A DNA stretch of 12,776 nucleotides, taken from positions 1-12,776 of the forward strand of contig JAJZRD010000095.1 of the NCBI GenBank assembly GCA_021845945.1, in the 5' to 3' direction. Position 1 is the first letter of the stretch. Each line of letters opens with the position of its first letter. This document shows, piece after piece, positions 12,632 through 12,776 of the stretch. This DNA comes from Chloroflexota bacterium. GTDB lineage: Bacteria; Chloroflexota; UBA6077. The notes under the pieces were generated by a model. That model saw only the letters and a list, made by a program, of their open reading frames with translations, was not told where the DNA came from and made no database searches. Both the position numbers and the translations under genes were made by a program.

Positions 12632-12713
12632 CCTGGGAAGCGATGGCCGGCTAAGCATGTAGCCATAAGTACGGCACGCTTCTCGCCAGGCAGTCCGGCG
12701 GGAGGTGCCTGGG

Positions 12714-12776
12714 ATGGTTATCGTGCATCTGACAGACGCGCAACGGCAGGAACTGCGACGGATGAGTCGGCAGGGA
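12714..12776 (+). CDS. Start of an IS630-family transposase, cut by the right edge
   Basis: Twenty-one codons are visible, starting MVIVHLTDAQRQELRRMSRQ. This matches the usual N-terminus of IS630-family transposases, where an LTxxQRxxL stretch opens the helix-turn-helix DNA-binding region. GGAGGT lies about seven bases before the ATG. The left end of the insertion sequence should be in 12632-12713; IS630 elements insert at TA, and TAs occur near 12653, 12660 and 12666, but I cannot fix the terminal inverted repeat without the other end. Confidence 0.7.
   Translation, partial: MVIVHLTDAQRQELRRMSRQG

Overview
The window is GC-rich, uses ATG, GTG and TTG starts, and is almost fully coding. Gene content (Cys-type CcmE, CysK and MoeB-type sulfur genes, DUF2933, an IS630 transposase start) and a palindromic repeat of the 'CHPERSEGS/RFAQND' type suggest an uncultured Chloroflexota-like bacterium. 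That placement is inference from gene families, not from a marker gene.

Layout. Positions 1-1403 hold a minus-strand operon: a lipoprotein, an HMA-domain membrane protein, and the start of a third gene leaving the window on the left, possibly a metal P-type ATPase. Positions 1541-1921 (minus) encode a small PCYCGC-family protein that has lost most of its signature motif. Positions 1922-2610 hold no intact gene: they carry a methyltransferase remnant, a MITE-like palindromic insertion and a promoter. Positions 2614-3655 (plus) hold an anchored extracytoplasmic protein and ccmE. Positions 3679-6961 (minus) form a sulfur operon: siroheme sulfite reductase-like protein, cysteine synthase, a fused MoaD-MoeB protein and a TusA-like protein. 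Positions 7323-9485 and 9971-12045 (plus) hold two separate OmpR-type two-component systems. Between them lies a minus-strand DUF2933 gene, and after the second an anchored PDZ protein. The right edge is the start of an IS630-family transposase.

The most notable signal is regulatory. Six intergenic sites carry four tandem heptamers of consensus nYTMAnC. In five they are spaced exactly 11 bp; in the sixth the last spacing is 9 bp. In all six, a -10-like hexamer (TAnnnT, or a weaker match) starts exactly 16 nt after the first base of unit 4. Five of them face genes: the metal-lipoprotein operon, the 2614-ccmE pair, the first two-component system, DUF2933 and the PDZ gene. The sixth, at 9495-9549, faces no gene and points antisense into DUF2933. 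A seventh, reduced version with two units lies above a normal sigma-70 promoter in front of the sulfur operon. This is what a PhoB/OmpR-class activator that replaces the -35 contact would leave, and the two response regulators here are the obvious candidates. The window therefore looks like a compact regulon joining envelope thiol or metal handling, cytochrome c maturation, sulfur assimilation, an envelope PDZ protein and its own two-component systems.
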